This document shows positions 47,553-58,500 of a stretch of 64,000 bases of DNA, piece by piece. The position numbers and the translations under genes were made by a program. Source of the stretch: Arenibacter algicola (GTDB lineage: Bacteria; Bacteroidota; Bacteroidia; Flavobacteriales; Flavobacteriaceae). The stretch lies in the NCBI RefSeq assembly GCF_018860365.1, contig NZ_JAHKPO010000003.1, positions 1 through 64,000 of the forward strand, read 5' to 3'. Under the pieces are notes generated by a model. The model had not been told where the DNA came from. It did no database searches and saw only the letters and a program-made list of their open reading frames with translations. The number at the start of each line of letters is the position of its first letter. Positions within the stretch are counted from its first letter, which is position 1.

Positions 47553-47975
47553 ATGAAGATAGAAACAGTATGCATTATTGATGATGATCCCATTTTTGTT
47601 TATGGAACCAAAGTTTTATTAAACTACAACAGCAGTTTTGGTTCCTCTGTTATTGTACATGAGGATGGTAAGGAAGCTTTGGAAAATCTTTCTTCAATGG
47701 CTAAATCCGGCGAAAAACTGCCCGATGTTATCTTTTTGGACCTAAATATGCCCATCATGGATGGATGGGAATTTTTGGATGAATTTGTAAAATTGCCCAT
47801 CGAGAATAAGCCAAGAGTGTATATAGTGAGTTCTTCAATAGATAATCAAGACATTGAAAAGGCCAAAACCTATGCTATAGTAAAAGACTTTATAGTAAAG
47901 CCATTGTCAGACTCCATTCTGTCCAATCTGTTCAAGACCATAGAGACGGAGGGACTACATAACACTTCACTGTAA
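47553..47975 (+). CDS. Single-domain response regulator (CheY-like)
   Basis: 140 residues from ATG 47553; nine more upstream codons are possible but disrupt the fold start. The receiver domain is complete: acidic pocket Asp10-Asp12 (IIDDDP), phosphoacceptor Asp63 in FLDLNMPIMDGW, VSSS switch region and FIVKPLS with the conserved Lys. There is no output domain and no histidine kinase nearby, so it is an orphan relay or diffusible regulator. Confidence 0.88.
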   Translation: MKIETVCIIDDDPIFVYGTKVLLNYNSSFGSSVIVHEDGKEALENLSSMAKSGEKLPDVIFLDLNMPIMDGWEFLDEFVKLPIENKPRVYIVSSSIDNQDIEKAKTYAIVKDFIVKPLSDSILSNLFKTIETEGLHNTSL

Positions 47976-48187
47976 AATTATTCGCTTTGTTTATTTTGTA
48001 GACTGGTTCAATTTTGGGGATTGGGCTTTGATTACTTTTTGCAAGAACACTAAACCTTTGTGTGGTGCAGCCATGTAGTTGATAGTCGTGTTTTTATTGT
48101 TTGTTGGAAATGTTATCGTTAGGGGAGAAGCTAACCCTATATTCCTTTTATATTTTTAAATTCGTTTAGTCATGGATTGGGCCTATT

Positions 48188-48631
48188 TCATTTATCCACC
48201 GGTACGTTGTTTTTTGGACTTTGGTTTTGGATTATTGTTGCTGTTCGGTAATCATAAAGGCTAGCTTCCGACCTGAATTTTTCTACCTGTACCGAACTAC
48301 GTATCCGGCCCTATAAATCCAGTTCGTAATTGGTGGGCACACCCAATTGTATATTTTCCACACCTACAAAATCGGGTTCAGGTAAATTAATTGCCGATTG
48401 TGCATTAGCTGCCATTTATCGTTGCCTTCATCTGTTATTATGGCTTTTGCCGATAATATTCTGCCAAGTAGCCGCTAGATTTAGGTTGGACAATAATTTT
48501 CCTAAAAATCTTTTATCGGGCCATTTCTGTATTGGCAAAATCATAATTGTTAATAATGTCTTAGGGAAATGGGTTTGGGTTTTGCCAATACCGATGGCGT
48601 TTGTATTGATTTTTTTGCTGCGTTTGCTTTA
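48188..48631 (-). pseudogene. Decayed gene fragment, possibly the end of a secreted protein
   Basis: Read on the minus strand, one frame is open in four coding-like pieces broken by stops at 48428-48430, 48416-48418 and 48311-48313 before the final stop at 48188. Pieces include NLPEPDFVGVENIQLGVPTN and SVQVEKFRSEASLYDYRTA. A parallel frame gives NPNPFP followed by NNYDFANTEMAR, like a type IX sorting domain, so frameshifts are likely. No start codon or family is identified. An opposing plus-strand frame of 100 codons (48330-48632) is probably its mirror. The 768-bp gap 47976-48743 holds nothing else. Confidence 0.4.
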
Positions 48632-48743
48632 GCAGTAATTTGGATAAACTGTTAGCTATCGGAACATACTACGTTTAGATGATAAACAAAAGAGGATATT
48701 AAATGTAACCTGCAATAACCCTTTTAAATAAGCTTATCCATAA

Positions 48744-50315
48744 TTATTCGGTTGAATTGGAAGCCGGAATAAAATGGGCTTTCAAATCCGGTTGGGCCAT
48801 AGTACTGTCCAATGGAAACATTGGTCTTTTGATACGTTTATAACCCAATCTATTAAGATCTTGATCTACACCACCTGGGGTCAATGCCATAACCCAATCG
48901 CCGCGCATATCGAACAGTTCTGGTACCAAGTAACCTATCTTGACTACAATGATATCCGTTTCTTTGGGATTCAATCCTAAATTGGTAAAGTCGCTTAAAT
49001 AATGGTACGGCTTTCTTTTTTTGGTAACGATTACCCGTACACTTCCAATTTTAACAACGACCTCCACTTCTGCGTTCACATCACCGGCCTTGATAGCTTC
49101 TATGGTTCCTTCCAGTTCCAAAGGACCTGCAAATCGGTCATCAACGGCTGCACCGGCCATGGCCTTAATTTTTTCACCTACGCCTAATTCAAGGGCTTTT
49201 TCAACAAATTCTGGTCCTGGGATAGAAGCATAAATCAAGGAAGGACCTTTGTCCGATTTAAATTCCGGCCTGGCCAATAATTGTTGCAATGTCCAGGTAA
49301 CGTCTCCTGCACCGCCAGCAGTTGGGTTGTCTCCCATATCACTGATCATAAATGGATGTTTTTTACTGGCTAGGGCCATTTTTAAACTTTCTTCCAAAGT
49401 TTTCGTTGGAGCAACAAATTCAAATTGATTTCGCACATCCCAAAAGTTTTGAGCCAACATTTCTGCCCCTTTTTCAACTTTTTCCTTGTCATCGCCGGTA
49501 ACCATTACTACGGCATGGTTACGCGGTTCATCCGCCCAAGCATATCCAATCCAGATAGCCGCGTCAATAATACCTTCTTCATTGGCTACATCGGGAACTT
49601 TTGCATATAGACTTTTACCCGGTTCAATTCGGGTACTGGTTTTTTCACCGGGCAATAATATGGGTACGGGGATCCAAGCCTTGTATTGGGGCTTACCCTT
49701 ACCATTTTCAAGTCGTTCCAGAAGATTGGTGACCGCCCTTTTTTTGGATTGGATGGCATCCTCGTGGGGTGCCATTCTATAACAAGTGATCAAATCGGTA
49801 TGTTTTGCCAATTTTTCGGACACATTTCCGTGAAGGTCCATAGAGGTGGATATGAGGACCTCGGTCCCTATCACGTCCCTAATACGTTCTATGAGGTCGC
49901 CCTCAGGGTCGTCCAATCCAACCACACTCATGGCACCGTGTATATCAAAGAAAAGTCCGTCATAGGGACCATTTTCCTTTAATAATTTTAAGGTTTTTGT
50001 TACCAAGGATTCGTATGCCTCACGGGTTACTGTTCCGCCTGGCAATGATTTCCCGACCAAGGTAGGCACCCATTGTGCCCTATTCCTATTTAAAGAATCT
50101 ATCTGTAGAAACGGGTACTTGGCAAAAATAGAGTCACCTACTTTGGCGTGAAAGGCTTCTTCATGGGTTAAGGCAGGTGAAAAGGTACTGCTTTCTATTC
50201 CCAGACCTGCAATGGCAATTTTAGGCAGTTCTTTTGTTGATTTTTCATTTTTGCCTTGTTGGCATGAAGCCATTAGGACCAAGAGAAGGATATAAAAATT
50301 GTAAAGTGGTTTCAA
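48744..50315 (-). CDS. M81/MlrC family metallopeptidase-like lipoprotein
   Basis: 523 residues. The signal peptide ends at Cys18 (LVLMASCQQ), so the enzyme is lipid-anchored. The body matches the MlrC/DUF1485 family, first known from microcystin-degrading enzymes: IAGLGIESSTFSP near residue 35, DIHGAMSV near 125, STSMDLHGN and later SDMGDNPTAGGAGDVTW. His and Asp in these blocks are the probable zinc ligands. Substrates are small peptides or cyclic amides in related enzymes; here it is unknown. Export is unusual, since many relatives are cytoplasmic. The 412-bp gap in front (50316-50728) is AT-rich and empty. Confidence 0.85.
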   Translation of the reverse strand: MKPLYNFYILLLVLMASCQQGKNEKSTKELPKIAIAGLGIESSTFSPALTHEEAFHAKVGDSIFAKYPFLQIDSLNRNRAQWVPTLVGKSLPGGTVTREAYESLVTKTLKLLKENGPYDGLFFDIHGAMSVVGLDDPEGDLIERIRDVIGTEVLISTSMDLHGNVSEKLAKHTDLITCYRMAPHEDAIQSKKRAVTNLLERLENGKGKPQYKAWIPVPILLPGEKTSTRIEPGKSLYAKVPDVANEEGIIDAAIWIGYAWADEPRNHAVVMVTGDDKEKVEKGAEMLAQNFWDVRNQFEFVAPTKTLEESLKMALASKKHPFMISDMGDNPTAGGAGDVTWTLQQLLARPEFKSDKGPSLIYASIPGPEFVEKALELGVGEKIKAMAGAAVDDRFAGPLELEGTIEAIKAGDVNAEVEVVVKIGSVRVIVTKKRKPYHYLSDFTNLGLNPKETDIIVVKIGYLVPELFDMRGDWVMALTPGGVDQDLNRLGYKRIKRPMFPLDSTMAQPDLKAHFIPASNSTE

Positions 50316-50728
50316 TAGTAATTATGTTTTAGGTTCCCTATTAAGTTTGAAAATGGGCAAGGGCAATATTTTGCCTTAGAAATCCCTTTATGGGAATCCA
50401 ATATAAGGATTTATTGGTGGGTTTTTTGAATAAGAATCGAACAAAATTCAATGTTCCAGAGACAAAGTCAACCGTTTAATTCATCCACATGGCAAATAAA
50501 AATTCGAGAATTAGGGATATGCTATTTTGGGCCAAGAATTCTAAAAATTATATAAATTATCAGGGAACTGGCTGATGATTTTATATAAATGGCCAACCGG
50601 CCTTTTGTAAACATTTTAATTTTTAAAATGTTAAATTTTAATAAGGGTATGTGAAAAATTCCTCTTGTTTATAACTCTGATAGTTCTTCTTTTAAAATCC
50701 CAATGGCTTCCTACCTTGAATTTAATTC

Positions 50729-51013
50729 TTAATCATCATAGCTAATCCGGTCTCGTATACCGCCACTCTCTCGATGAATAATGACATCGGCCTTGTATTT
50801 TCTAGCTAAACTTTTGGCCTTGCGTATGGCCGTGCTCTGTTTTCGATGTTTACTGGTTATCCGTTGGTTGCCTTCGCGACGTACAGCCCAACCTTCCTCA
50901 TAGGGCACCACATGGTGGTGCCAAGTTCTGCCTCGTTTGCTTTGTTGCGAGCTGTTAAAAAAGACTTCCAAAAGGTCAATAAGGGTTCGTAACCAAGATT
51001 TGACGTTCGACAT
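50729..51013 (-). CDS. DUF2188 domain protein
   Basis: 94 residues from ATG 51013; a TTG two codons upstream is the alternative. The C-terminal 65 residues are the DUF2188 domain: TWHHHVVPYEEGWAVRREGN, SKHRKQSTAIRKAKSLA and ADVIIHRESGGIRDRISY. The first 30 residues are a helix with basic residues (LRTLIDLLEVFFNSSQQSKR). Such proteins are small, cytoplasmic and of unknown function. It is a single gene beside the GTGGAGCCGG repeat array. Confidence 0.8.
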   Translation of the reverse strand: MSNVKSWLRTLIDLLEVFFNSSQQSKRGRTWHHHVVPYEEGWAVRREGNQRITSKHRKQSTAIRKAKSLARKYKADVIIHRESGGIRDRISYDD

Positions 51014-51161
51014 ATTCAATTATTGTTGTTCCGAAGATACCATTATTTCTAGTTTTCCGATTGATGAAAATGAATCGGTGAAGCTCGCAGAAATAGTTAG
51101 AGTGTATATTTTAGCTAAGGGGCGAACTAGTGCGCTGGCTTCAATTCGACGGGCCGAACGC

Positions 51162-51193
51162 AAAAAGGCCACCTATAGGGTAGCCTTTTTTAA
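51162..51193 (+). terminator. Hairpin with T-tract before the repeat array
   Basis: AAAAAGGC/GCCTTTTT with additional inner pairing (ACC/GGT) and a T-run at the end. It lies immediately before the first GTGGAGCCGGAGG unit. No plus-strand gene upstream is supported, so it may belong to the repeat family rather than end a gene. Confidence 0.5.
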
Positions 51194-51720
51194 GTGGAGC
51201 CGGAGGATTGCATATCCCTAATGGTTCCCGTTCTGAAAATGCAACTGGCTGTCCTTGCAGTCCAGGCGCTTTAAAACAACAAAGCCCGATCAAGTAAACT
51301 TGCCGGGCTTTTAATGTTGTAATTCGCAAACCAGTTGCGCTTAATCGTGAAGCCGGAGGGATTACCTTCGGTTTTCCCTAATGGTTCCCGTACTGCAAGT
51401 ACAACTGCCTGACTTTTCAAGCCAGAAGTCTAAATACAACAAAACCCAATCAAGTAAACTTGTTGGGTTTTTAATGTTTTGATCCACAATGCAGTTGTGG
51501 GTAATCGTGGAGCCGGAGGATTACATATCCCTAATTCTCGCAATGTTGCAAATAAAAATACCCATTGTTATCACATTGGGCATCCTAAAGTGTTCAAAAA
51601 TACTCAAGCCAGCTTGGCATTTTTTCATGCCTTTAGTCTGCTGCGTATTTTTGAGTGTCGTGGAGCCGGAGGGTCCAGAACCTATAGCTGGAAGGCCCTG
51701 TAAACAGTCGTTTTCAGAGA
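51194..51720 (+). repeat. Array of about 155-bp structured units beginning GTG(G/A)AGCCGGAGG
   Basis: Unit starts are at 51194, 51347, 51507 and 51660 (spacing 153, 160, 153). Units 1 and 2 share most of their layout: a small hairpin (GGAT/ATCC or GGGA/TCCC), CCTAATGGTTCCCG, then nested stems. The outer stem is GCAACTGG/CCAGTTGC (51241, 51331) in unit 1 and ACAACTGC/GCAGTTGT (51401, 51491) in unit 2. The inner hairpin is GCCCG/CGGGC versus ACCCA/TGGGT around CAAGT-AA-ACTTG. Units 3 and 4 keep only the opening and diverge; unit 3 has its own TCAAAAATAC/GTATTTTTGA stem. The opening reads like the reverse complement of a tRNA 3' end, but no cloverleaf is present. Confidence 0.75.
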
Positions 51721-51900
51721 GTAGCTTTTTTGTGCTCACCGAATAGGTGACTTTATTGGTCCATTATAATCTCATAAGACATAGGTAAAGCAATTTTAAT
51801 CTTATGCTTGTAGCAAGAACCCTATATAACTGAATGTTGGAATATTTAATTAAAATATAATCCATCACATCTCCAACAAAAAAAATGACCCTGCTAGACA

Positions 51901-52557
51901 TTAAAACGTTACTGTAACTTTGGAGTCGGAGTAATTTCCATTCTCATCAATTGTTACAATATTCAAATAATATGTTGTACCCATTTCTACATGTGCATTG
52001 AAAGATTGTTCAATTGTATTAGCAATGAAAAGGGTTGGAGGGTTTTCTTGGGAAAAATATACTTGATAATAGTCGATATCATTATCTAGATCAACTCCTT
52101 CCCATGAGACATTTATAGTATTGTTTACATTTTCTGGTAAACTTATATCTGCAGGAAAAGGCACATGGTTTGAATCTGCCAAACCTTCAGTGTAAAAACT
52201 GAAATCTTCACTTTTTTCGGAATGTCCAAAATCATCTGTTACGGTTACGTTCCACGAGTAGAGCGTACCAGGCTCCAGATCTATTATAATGGAAGAGTCC
52301 GAAGTAGTTAAAGAATTGGTGTCACCAGTTATACCATCGGCATAGTAGAAGGCATATTCCGTGGGTTCATTTATATCGTCCCAATCAAACTCCACACGTA
52401 TTTTGCCAGATTCCAATTTGGTTCCGAAACACTGTTCGTTGTCTAGTGGTAATAATAAGTTTACCGAATTTAATGTATTTATAGGTTCGAATTTCCCTTC
52501 ACACCCTGTAAGTATTAGGACTAAAACTGCAATCTGAACTATATTTATTTTTTTCAT
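51901..52557 (-). CDS. Fibronectin type III-like lipoprotein
   Basis: 218 residues from ATG 52557, five bases after the giant gene's stop; a longer frame overlaps that gene. The lipobox Cys is residue 19 (LVLILTGCEG). Two fibronectin-III-like beta domains follow. The first contains RVEFDWDDINEPTEYAFYY and LEPGTLYSWNVTVTDDFGHS. The second contains INVSWEGVDLDNDIDYYQVY and GTTYYLNIVTIDENGN. It is probably a surface-exposed partner of the upstream adhesin, since it is the last gene of that run. Confidence 0.78.
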   Translation of the reverse strand: MKKINIVQIAVLVLILTGCEGKFEPINTLNSVNLLLPLDNEQCFGTKLESGKIRVEFDWDDINEPTEYAFYYADGITGDTNSLTTSDSSIIIDLEPGTLYSWNVTVTDDFGHSEKSEDFSFYTEGLADSNHVPFPADISLPENVNNTINVSWEGVDLDNDIDYYQVYFSQENPPTLFIANTIEQSFNAHVEMGTTYYLNIVTIDENGNYSDSKVTVTF

Positions 52558-52561
52558 AATC

Positions 52562-55500
52562 TTATTCTTTGATAATCTTAAACTCAATTTCCTCCATTTC
52601 AGAAACTACCCTAAAAAGATATATCCCTTTGCGTAATTCTGAGAGCTGAATATTAAAATTTCCGTTGGTGATATTCTGGTGAATAGCCTTGACCAAACTG
52701 CCAGATATGGTATGAACATTTATTTGAGCTTTGCCTTGGGATTTAAGCCCAGTGAAATAAAGAATATCCTTAACAGGATTAGGAGAAATGATTATGTTTC
52801 CAACAATAATTTTATCCATAAAAATACCTTGGCAATCTGATTCCCCTGAAATTGAAACCATGTTCTCTCCTTTTTCAATTGGTATTTCAAGAATATTATT
52901 GGTATTGTTTTCGAAATGAAATGTATAAGTATTGTCATTCACTAAAACTTCATAATTTTTACTTCCCTGAACATTAAAACTAGCTTTTAAATTGGTGGCG
53001 TCTATTCCATTTACATCTACAACAAGTCTTTGATAGGTTGAAATAACGACTCCAAAACATTGTTCGAAATCAGGAAGTTCTTCAATGGTTAAGCAAACTT
53101 GATAATTTCCATCGGCAAGATTGTTTTTTTTCAACGTATTATCAAAGTAAGCCACACCAATAAAGTTACCATCCAAACTTACATTAAAGGTATATTCTTG
53201 ATTGGCAATTATTACTTCGAAGCTACCATTGTTTTGATTTTCACAAGTTTCACTTTTTACTAGGATTTGAATGGCATCATGGCCAATTGAATCAAGTTCA
53301 GTTGGGCATCCATTTTCTGCAATTGTGCCAAAAGTATTAGGGCAATAATCATTAATATCAAATATACCATCTCCATCGTCATCGGTATCGACATTATCCC
53401 CTAATCCGTCACCATCGGTATCTTTATCTTCGGTAACATCTAAAGGAAAGGCATCTTCAGTATCTGGGGTGCCATCACCATCGTCGTCGGAATCACATAT
53501 ATTACCAATACCGTCGTTATCTAAATCTGCTTGGTCAGAATTTGCTGTAGCAGGACAATTGTCCGCTGTATCGAAAATACCGTCACTATCCGTGTCTATA
53601 CCGTCAGAATTATCATTATCTAGAATGTTTACCCTTATCCGTACACGGCCATTTGCCTCGGCATTTGCAAGCGTCACTCCCGTTTCATTTTCGGTAATAT
53701 CAATAAAGAAAAATTCCGTGTTCTCAACGAATGCGTCATCATTGATTTTTATTGTCAAAAGCCCGAAGCCAATAAATTCAAAATCCAAGGTAATCATATC
53801 ATTGGAAAGGGAATTGAAATCAGAATCATCAATGGCCGGGTCACCTCCCAAGGCATCGCCATTAACTGTGGATATCATAAAATCGAATGGGCCGAAATTC
53901 TGTTGTGTGGCGTTAGGGTCTTTAAAATCAAAAGCTATTTCCAAATCTTGTGCAGAGCCTTCGATGTAATTGTACTCCAAGTCCGATACTGGCGTCGCAT
54001 TGGATAAAATTGGGGTAATCTCGATAACAAGAGGCTGCTGAACACCATCATTGTCAATAATCTGACCCATGGTTTGTGAGCTAGAAAGATTAATACCTGA
54101 CTCAATGGTCGTAATGCTGACAAGGAAGTTCTCTAATTCCTCCTCTATGGTGTCATCCAGAACCTCAACCGCAAAATTTACGGATGAGAACCCTGAATCT
54201 ATAAATACAGTGTTTCCGGCAAGGTTTTTTAGCCCATTTACAAAATCAGTTCCAATGGTTGCGGGTGAGGACCCTGATCCAGTAGAGAGTGCTACATCAA
54301 AACTAAGGCTATTTTGTGTGCCGTTAGTTGCCAAATTGCCATTTTCGTCCCGCAGGCTTATAGAGAAGGCAGCATCTTGTATACCCTCTGATCCGGCTTG
54401 AACCGCTTCTAGCACTATATGGTTGTCATTATCATCTATTCCCAATTGGGTACTAGGTAAAAATCCATTTACATCTACAAAATACCCATCTCCTTCTTGT
54501 ATTTCAATTCCTGCGAATTCTAAACCTTCAAAAATAGTGTCATCAATTGGGGTTATCGTAATTTCCGTTGAAGACTGTCCGTTTGCGATTACACTATTTC
54601 CGCTTAAATTAAAATCGGTTCCTTGTTGTGCGGAACCAATATCTAACCAATTCAATTGTAAGTCCAGTCCGCTATCATTGCTTATGGTGTTTCCATTATT
54701 GTTCTGCAGGGTGATTGTAAAAATGGAGCTGCCACCTCTTTCGCTAATATCGCTTCCTGCCCTCACATCTACTCGGTAATCATCTTCTAGAATATTGTGT
54801 GTAAAAAATAGTCCACCAGAGTCTATTGGATTTCCGTTGTTTGAATTAATAAGTTCATTTGAATTAGAAGTGACTTCTAAAACCATAAATTCGTTTCCTT
54901 CAATTTCGGTATCGGCAATAATAATAAGCCCTGGAACAGGGATAGGATTACTACTGCTATAGGTTTGTGCTGGTATTTGTATGGTAAGGGGTTGTCCTTT
55001 ATTAAATTCATAATCTGTACCCGCTAGTGCAAGATTATTTGAAGCAAAACCACTTGTCCCATCCGTTATCTCAATGTTGGTAGGAATAGTCACTATGCCG
55101 TTAAGAACCAATTGAGGACTTGGAAAAGCATTATCTTCAAGCATTGACTCACTCGAAACTACAAAACTAACACTTACTTGATTTGGTAATACAGAACAGT
55201 CCTCTAAGAATTGTGTTCCAGTATCATACTGCCAGTTAGTTGGCACATTGCCAACTGTAGAAACATCTACTTGAACACATTGCAATGCCGGATAGTTGCC
55301 AGTAATGATGACATCACTGATTGCGGTATTATTTCCATTTCTTAAATTTAATGAAGTTAGGGGTACGCCTCCATTGGCAGCGTTATAGGCCAGGAAAATC
55401 CGATTAACATTGGGACATGAGGAAAAGTCTAGAGAGGTTATTCCTGTATTTTCCCCTTCATAAGTGTTTAGTTTACTAGGGGTTACACCGTCCTGAAGGC

Positions 55501-58500
55501 TTGTTAGGTCTAGAAAAGTGAGGTTTGGGTTGTTGCGGACACTAAGCGTTTCAAGGGTAGCCAAGTTTGAAACATCCAAGCTTGTCAAATCATTGTCCAC
55601 AACAGACAACCGCTCTAGATTGCGTAAATCCTGCACAGCCAGGGGTATGTTTTGTAAACTGGCATTTTCCTCTATTTCAACATTGAGCAGAGCACGGTTA
55701 TTTAACTGCATACCGGTAAAAGTAGTCAATGCGGTTCCAGCCACTCTAAGATTGTTGAGAACAAAATTTTCTTCCAATCTAAAACTTGTAAGTTTAGGAA
55801 GATTCTCTACGGTCAAATCCGTAGCCTGTATTTCAAAAATGGTTAAATCTTCTAAGTTGGTTCTATTTTCTACATCGAATGAGGTAAGGTCTTCTCCAAC
55901 CACTTCTAAAACTGTCAAAGGAGAATTATCTGCCGGTAATACAAGGTTTGAAATAGTATTGTTTTTAATGGATACTTCTTCCAACAAGTCATTTGAAGAC
56001 AAGTCTAAAGAAATTAATGAAGTTCCCTCTATATTGAGAAACCTGATTCCAGAAGCAGATATATCCAAGGTGCTAAGGCTAGGATGATTAACGAGAACCA
56101 ATGATGTTAATGGGTTTGAACTAACATCAATGCTTTGAAGTTTAGTATTAAATGCTAAATTTAAATCGCCTATTCCATTCCCAAAAACCTCTAGTATTTC
56201 CAATTCCGTATTGTTCACCAAGTTTAAAGTATTTAAGCTACAGGCATTGGCATAAAGTTCTCTTAGATTTAAGTTTTGACTTAAATCAATAGATCCCAAA
56301 TTTATCTGGTTGACATTCAAGACCTCTAAATCAATAAAATCTTGTATTCCCTCCATTGAATTGATGAACAAACGTTCTACATTGATGTTGGTGACTCCAA
56401 TAAGTGCCGCAGTGAGTACCCTGCCATCGTTAGGTGTGGTATCAATACCCAAATCAACCAAATATTGTTCAAAAACCGAGTCGGGAATCAAGGTGAACTG
56501 GGAAGTGCAATTGGCCTCGTATGTGGCCATGTTATCTTTGACCCATCCAGTAGGTGAGGAGCCAACTATTGAAGCATCTACCTGAATACAACCCAAATTA
56601 GGGTTGTTCTCCAATTGAAGATTGGTAATTAAAGAATTGAACCCATTTTTTAGATTTACATTCGTTAATGCCCCATTAAAACTTCTATATGCGGTTAATC
56701 TAATAATATTTGGATTATTTGATAAATCAATTGTGGTTATGCCAGATTCGTATGTTTCGAATTCTTCCAATAATGTTAAATGAGAAGTGGAGATAGAGGT
56801 CAACGATCGGTTCAATTGTACCCCTAAATAGGTTAGGTTAGGAACATCGGTCAAGTCAATTCCAGAAATACCTGTTTCGGCAATAAGTAATGAAGTAATA
56901 TTTTGTTTGCCAGTAAGATCAATGGATGTGAATGCGGTTCCTCTGGGCACTACGGTCAGGTTTTCCAGATTATTGTTAGAACTAATATCGATACTAACCA
57001 AACTTGGCGTATTTACAATACTTAAATCTCTAAGATCTCGACAATTGTTGAAATTAAGCTCCAGTATAGCTTTCGCCTGATTATTGATAAGGGTAAAATC
57101 TTCTAGGCTAGTAAACTCCTGTAGTCCTGTGAAGTTTTCTATATCGTAATTTTGGATATCTAAAACGGTAATGTTCGTTATGGCTGAGGTCAGTACCCTT
57201 CCGTCATTAGGGGTAATATCAATGCCAGCGTCAATAAGGTATTGTTCAAATTGTGTATCTGGAATTGCCGTGTATTGTAAAACACTTGTATCTACAAATA
57301 TTTCCGAAGTAAACGAAACACTGTTCCCATTTTGTAATCCGGTACCACTAACAATGAGTTTTTGTGAATCTACCAACAAGACTGAACTTAATTCTGTATT
57401 AGACAAACCAAAATTTTCAAGAAGGACACCATTATTGCCAAACGTGCTGTCCATTGTGCCATCTTCATTAAAGACGGCTAATAAACCATTATGACCGCTT
57501 GTACCAACAACAGCAAATTTGTTACCTGCTAGGTATGTAATTTCGTGAGCTTTGTTATTTGAGGCTGTAAGATTTAAATTTAAATATGAGTTAGTACCAA
57601 AAATAGTATCAGGAGTGCCATCCGCATTATATTTTCGAACTTTGATACGGCTATTGGTATTTTGTTCATTGCCCAAAACCAAGAGGCTACCATCAGCATT
57701 TATGATAAAATTTATAGCTTCATTTTGGCTGCTATTGAACGTATCAAACGCCTGAAAACCATTATCCTCAATCCCTTCTGGACTGAATTTTTTCAAAGTA
57801 AAACTCTTGTCGAAACCATTGGTCAACTCTCCGCTGACAAATATGGCGCCATCTGTCGCAATCTTTATTTTTGAAGGAACAAAATCTCCTCCAGAAATTA
57901 TTGGCGTAAGAACGCCATTGGTGCCAAATGAATTGTCTAATGTACCTGCATTTGGGCCTTCTGCAAAGTAACGTACAAGCACAAAATCTGAATCGCTTGT
58001 GCCAGCGACCAGTAATCTAATCTCCCCATTTATATTTTGTAATGCTGCCGACTTGGCAATATCATCACTTCCATTATTTATATCGGTTCTCACGATTTCG
58101 TCTGCTAGTCCCCCAAAGTTTATAGTTCTGAAAGTACCAAAACTAGTCTCAGAAAAGCGTACTAACATAAAGTCATTATTAGTGGTTGCAATTACAGAAC
58201 CTACTCCAATAATATGTTCGTTTTGCAAGTCTGAAGCATTATTGTCCTTATAATAAAGTCTGTCATTTAGCTCTAAATCAGTATATGTGGTAAGGAGCTC
58301 TCCGGTTATTTCCTTTGGCGAATAAGGATTCGTCACTTGTATTATTTTTTGTCCCGTTAATGGTTGCTCACTAATACCGATCAAAGGAAATTGAAAAGTG
58401 CTGTTGGGCGTTTTGGTAAGTAGGTTTTTGCCAGCTTTATAGGTTGGTTCTAAAATATATTTACCTGATCGATTACCAAATGACGGATCCTGCTGGGTAT

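Noticed and set aside
48330-48632. Plus-strand frame of 100 codons, rich in Leu and Ile at the end
   Set aside because: It is the mirror of the decayed minus-strand frames, which have more natural residue patterns. No start signal or family was seen.
50937-51221. Plus-strand frame of 94 codons overlapping the DUF2188 gene and the following gap
   Set aside because: It starts antisense inside a recognised gene, its product is not recognisable, and it runs through a hairpin with a T-tract.
51194-51720. Possible tRNA gene on the minus strand
   Set aside because: GTGGAGCCGGAGG resembles a reversed tRNA 3' end, but no anticodon arm, TTCGA loop or acceptor pairing is present in any unit.
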